DNA from: Candidatus Saccharimonadota bacterium
GTDB lineage: Bacteria; Patescibacteriota; Saccharimonadia; QS-5-54-17
Direction of reading: 5' to 3'
DNA: 8,821 bases
Assembly: GCA_007131065.1 (NCBI GenBank)
Contig: SLRF01000028.1
Span: forward strand, 1-8,821
The position numbers and the translations under genes were made by a program. Below the pieces are notes generated by a model. It saw only the letters and a list, made by a program, of their open reading frames with translations, was not told the DNA's origin and made no database searches. Below are positions 6,940 through 8,821 of the stretch, one piece after another. The number at the start of each line of letters is the position of its first letter. The stretch's first letter is position 1.

Positions 6940-7513
6940 CCAGCCGGCGCATCTAATCGAAGAAGCCAAAGGGCTATTAGGTCGTAGCCTAATACGTCAG
7001 CTTAACGGTGAGCAACTTGCAGGCACCATAGTGGAGGTAGAGCTCTACCATGAACAAGACCCGGCCTCTCATAGCTTCAAGCGAAAGAGCGACCGCAACA
7101 GCGCCATGTTCCTACCACGCAATCATGCCTACGTATATAGGAGCTACGGCATACACTACTGCCTAAATGTAACGGCCGGAGAGCAAGACGAAGGAGCAGC
7201 TATATTGATAAGAGCGCTCCAGCCACTAACCGGCATCGAAACTATGGCATCTAACCGCCTCCGTAAACGGCCCAGCGCAACTTGGGATAAAAAGATGCTG
7301 TGTAGCGGACCCGGCAAAACCACGCAAGCATTAGGAATAGACCTAAATCTAAATTCACACTCTTTAGACGCACCTCCACTGCAAATAAGTAGCAGCCGAG
7401 GCGTCATCAAGCCTAATGAGATAGTCACTACCACTCGCATAGGCATCTCGCAGGCACGTGAAGCTCCACTTCGTTTCTACCTAAGAGGCAATGAATTCAT
7501 ATCCAAAAAATAA
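6929..7513 (+). CDS. mpg: DNA-3-methyladenine glycosylase, AAG/MPG family
   Basis: A 194-residue monofunctional base-excision repair enzyme (Pur_DNA_glyco family) close to the human AAG core. By motif alignment, Glu38 in IVEVELY matches the catalytic Glu125 of human AAG, Tyr40 matches Tyr127, His48 matches His136, and Tyr70, Tyr73 and Asn80 in YVYRSYGIHYCLN match Tyr159, Tyr162 and Asn169. The LIRALQPL and LCSGPGKTTQALGI segments are also diagnostic. Known substrates are 3-methyladenine, 7-methylguanine and hypoxanthine. All active-site residues visible to me are present and length is normal for bacteria. Its ATG lies inside clpB (11-bp overlap) and has no SD, so translation is probably coupled to clpB termination; a GC-rich hairpin starts at the third base of this ATG. 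Being third in a CIRCE-controlled operon suggests heat-shock induction. Stop is TAA at 7511-7513. Confidence 0.96.
   Translation: MPASQPAHLIEEAKGLLGRSLIRQLNGEQLAGTIVEVELYHEQDPASHSFKRKSDRNSAMFLPRNHAYVYRSYGIHYCLNVTAGEQDEGAAILIRALQPLTGIETMASNRLRKRPSATWDKKMLCSGPGKTTQALGIDLNLNSHSLDAPPLQISSSRGVIKPNEIVTTTRIGISQAREAPLRFYLRGNEFISKK
6931..6948 (+). other. GC-rich stem-loop across the clpB stop / glycosylase start
   Basis: GCCGGCT (6931-6937) and AGCCGGC (6942-6948) form a perfect 7-bp stem with a 4-nt loop. The clpB TAG (6937-6939) lies at the top of the stem and the glycosylase ATG (6929-6931) at its base. No U-tract follows, so it is not an intrinsic terminator. It could hinder independent initiation on the glycosylase until ClpB-translating ribosomes open it. 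Confidence 0.6.
6975..6994 (+). repeat. Second perfect inverted repeat inside the glycosylase start region
   Basis: TATTAGG (6975-6981) and CCTAATA (6988-6994) are a perfect 7-bp inverted repeat with a 6-nt loop, at codons 16-22 of the glycosylase gene. It follows the GC-rich hairpin by 26 nt. It may be a chance result of the codons or part of a tandem-hairpin control region. Confidence 0.45.
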
Positions 7514-7528
7514 GGAGCATTAACGCTC
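7505..7528 (-). terminator. Weak rho-independent terminator of the glycosyltransferase gene
   Basis: Reading the minus strand, GAGC-GTTAAT-GCTC (7528-7515) gives a 4-bp stem plus a possible G-U pair with a TTAA loop, followed by CTTATTTTTT (7514-7505). The hairpin contains the gene's own TAA stop, and the T-tract overlaps the end of the facing glycosylase gene. The stem is short, so efficiency may be low. No U-tract serves the plus strand. Confidence 0.4.
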
Positions 7529-8800
7529 AGTCAATCGCTCCAGTGGCGCTTCAGCAACCGCAGAACTCAGAACCTCTAGCATCTTCTGCGCCTGTTTATC
7601 TGCAGTGAAGTCTTGAATTATTCTGCGACTAGCTTGACCCATGTCTTTGCGCATACTCTCATCTTGAAGTATTGTCACGACCTTGTCGGCAAAATCTCCT
7701 ATCTCGTTTTCTGCCACTAGACCATTTTCGCCATCACACACCACTTCTGTTACACCTGCGTCACAAAGAACAATCGGCAAGCCAGCGTCAGCAGCCTCGT
7801 GAATAACTAGTCCTTGGGTATCGGTAACAGATGGAAACACAAATAAATCAGAGGCGCCGTAAACAGGGCCAAGCTGGTCTCGAGGCATTTTACCGGTAAA
7901 TATGATGTAGTCTGCATTGCGAGTAGTCGACGCTCTTTCTTCAAGCTTTAATCGATGCTGATGATTGTCTCCGACTATTATTAGCTTCGCTGTCTTGATG
8001 CGATCTTTAATCTCATCGAACGCATCGATTATCAACTCGAGATTTTTCTCGCTGCCCAACCTACCTACACTGAGAATTAATAGTTCATCACTCTTGATTC
8101 CGTGTTCATTACGAAAAGCTCGAGATTGCTGCTCGTCAGCTGCAAGCGAGCTAATTCCGGTCGGAATGACGTGTATGGGAGAAGTGGTGCCCCAGCCAAC
8201 TAATTGATTTTGTATCTTGCGCGATGGAGTGATTACCGCCTGGCAGCGATTATGCAGTATGGTGAGCATTTCCGATACCAACTTCTGGCTCCAGTGCTCA
8301 GAATCCATTCGTGAGCTTAGTGAAGTAATCAGCTTACGCAATTCCGGAGTTCGAGCCCCCAAAGTGATAGGCGAGGCGACTACCTGGGCCAATACTGCTG
8401 GCACCACACGTGGATAGTGGCGAACATATTCATATAGATCCGTGCAGTACATAGCCACTAGAGGAATATCGTGCTTTAAAGCAGTATAAACTCCCAATAA
8501 ACCTATTTGTCCCGGAGTGGTAAACATAATTACATCTAGTTCAAGATCTCTAAGTCGCCGCATCTGTACAGGCGGAAAGAAGAAACTAGTCATCTGGTCT
8601 TCGAAAAATATATCTTTCTTGGCCGGAAGATGCAGTATGCGGTTATCTTCATCGAAGTCAGTTTTACGACATTCTACACAAGGACATACCACATATACCT
8701 CATGTCCTAGCGCTTCCAACTCCCGCTTGGTCTCATCAACTACAAAGGTAATTCCGTTAACTACCGGGTGATAAGTGTCGGTCAGGATTCCGATGCGCAT
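7520..8800 (-). CDS. GT4 family (GT-B fold) glycosyltransferase, monoglycosyl-diacylglycerol synthase-like
   Basis: A 426-residue retaining GT-B glycosyltransferase. The N-terminal acceptor domain starts RIGILTDTYHPVVNGI (2-17), the usual GT4 opening with its Gly loop. The C-terminal nucleotide-sugar domain carries SVGRLGSEKN (244-253) with Arg247 and Lys252 for the donor diphosphate, then PSVTDTQGLVIHEA (323-336). The layout resembles alpha-monoglucosyl-diacylglycerol synthase and related membrane glycolipid or mannosyl enzymes, so a membrane-lipid or wall-polymer sugar transfer is likely; donor and acceptor cannot be fixed. Two active-site positions depart from the usual pattern: the YHT histidine is Cys119 (YCT) and the first Glu of the E-x7-E motif is Asp327 (second is Glu335). 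Start ATG at 8800 is supported by GAAGAGG 7 nt upstream. It converges on the glycosylase with 6 bp between stops and likely has its own promoter right of the window. Confidence 0.92.
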   Translation of the reverse strand: MRIGILTDTYHPVVNGITFVVDETKRELEALGHEVYVVCPCVECRKTDFDEDNRILHLPAKKDIFFEDQMTSFFFPPVQMRRLRDLELDVIMFTTPGQIGLLGVYTALKHDIPLVAMYCTDLYEYVRHYPRVVPAVLAQVVASPITLGARTPELRKLITSLSSRMDSEHWSQKLVSEMLTILHNRCQAVITPSRKIQNQLVGWGTTSPIHVIPTGISSLAADEQQSRAFRNEHGIKSDELLILSVGRLGSEKNLELIIDAFDEIKDRIKTAKLIIVGDNHQHRLKLEERASTTRNADYIIFTGKMPRDQLGPVYGASDLFVFPSVTDTQGLVIHEAADAGLPIVLCDAGVTEVVCDGENGLVAENEIGDFADKVVTILQDESMRKDMGQASRRIIQDFTADKQAQKMLEVLSSAVAEAPLERLTER

Positions 8801-8807
8801 CTTATAG

Positions 8808-8814
8808 CCTCTTC
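8808..8814 (-). promoter_or_regulatory. Ribosome binding site of the glycosyltransferase gene
   Basis: GAAGAGG on the minus strand, 7 nt before the ATG at 8800. It is an imperfect SD, but well placed, and supports this start. Confidence 0.55.
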
Positions 8815-8821
8815 ATATGCA

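Noticed and set aside
6931..6948. Intrinsic terminator at the end of clpB
   Set aside because: The stem is good but no U-run follows, and the glycosylase coding sequence continues through it.
1..8821. Recoding of UGA, as in some Patescibacteria, because no gene here ends in TGA
   Set aside because: All genes are full length under the standard code without reading through TGA, and nine stops are too few to infer avoidance.
1..8821. CRISPR arrays, insertion sequences, tRNA or rRNA genes, integrase sites
   Set aside because: No direct-repeat arrays, transposase frames, terminal repeats or tRNA-like cloverleaf segments were seen on reading; the window looks like ordinary chromosome.

Overview
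The window reads as compact, low-to-moderate GC chromosomal DNA of a bacterium with a Gram-positive-type envelope. Evidence is a LytR-CpsA-Psr (LCP) protein, a membrane-lipid-type GT4 glycosyltransferase, a lipoprotein with a classic lipobox, and a perfect HrcA/CIRCE operator. All genes fit the standard code; the nine visible stop codons are six TAA, three TAG and no TGA. Short intergenic gaps, overlapping starts and several genes without a Shine-Dalgarno (SD) sequence would fit a reduced genome such as Patescibacteria/Saccharibacteria. That placement is an inference; the window has no taxonomic marker gene.

Layout. At 1-440 (+) is a GreA-type transcription factor cut by the left edge. It faces a minus-strand pair: an LCP wall-polymer ligase (1441-2472) followed directly by a predicted lipoprotein with an HEIAH zinc-protease motif (462-1439). 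An 83-bp divergent promoter region (2473-2555) separates them from a small plus-strand single-span membrane protein (2556-2867) and a polytopic DUF1295 / steroid-reductase-like enzyme (2894-3685). A 218-bp gap (3686-3903) carries CIRCE, a sigma-A-type promoter whose -35 box lies inside the CIRCE spacer, and a leader of about 72 nt. It drives a tightly packed heat-shock operon: hsp20 (3904-4368), clpB (4369-6939) and an alkyladenine DNA glycosylase (6929-7513). A convergent GT4 glycosyltransferase (7520-8800, minus) ends 6 bp from it, with a weak terminator in the junction.

How it works together. Hsp20 holds unfolding proteins and ClpB extracts them from aggregates. Placing the glycosylase in the same HrcA-controlled transcript suggests that protein rescue and alkylation/deamination base repair are induced together. 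The LCP protein, the metalloprotease-like lipoprotein and the glycosyltransferase point to envelope building.

Most notable: (1) the hsp20 leader can form a helix over its SD with one internal mismatch, a candidate RNA thermometer under the CIRCE switch; (2) three genes have TANNNT boxes 8-9 nt before ATG and no SD, suggesting leaderless transcripts; (3) the GreA-like protein lacks the tip aspartate needed for transcript cleavage; (4) a 7-bp GC-rich hairpin spans the clpB stop and glycosylase start; (5) an uncharacterised HEIAH lipoprotein is paired with an LCP ligase.
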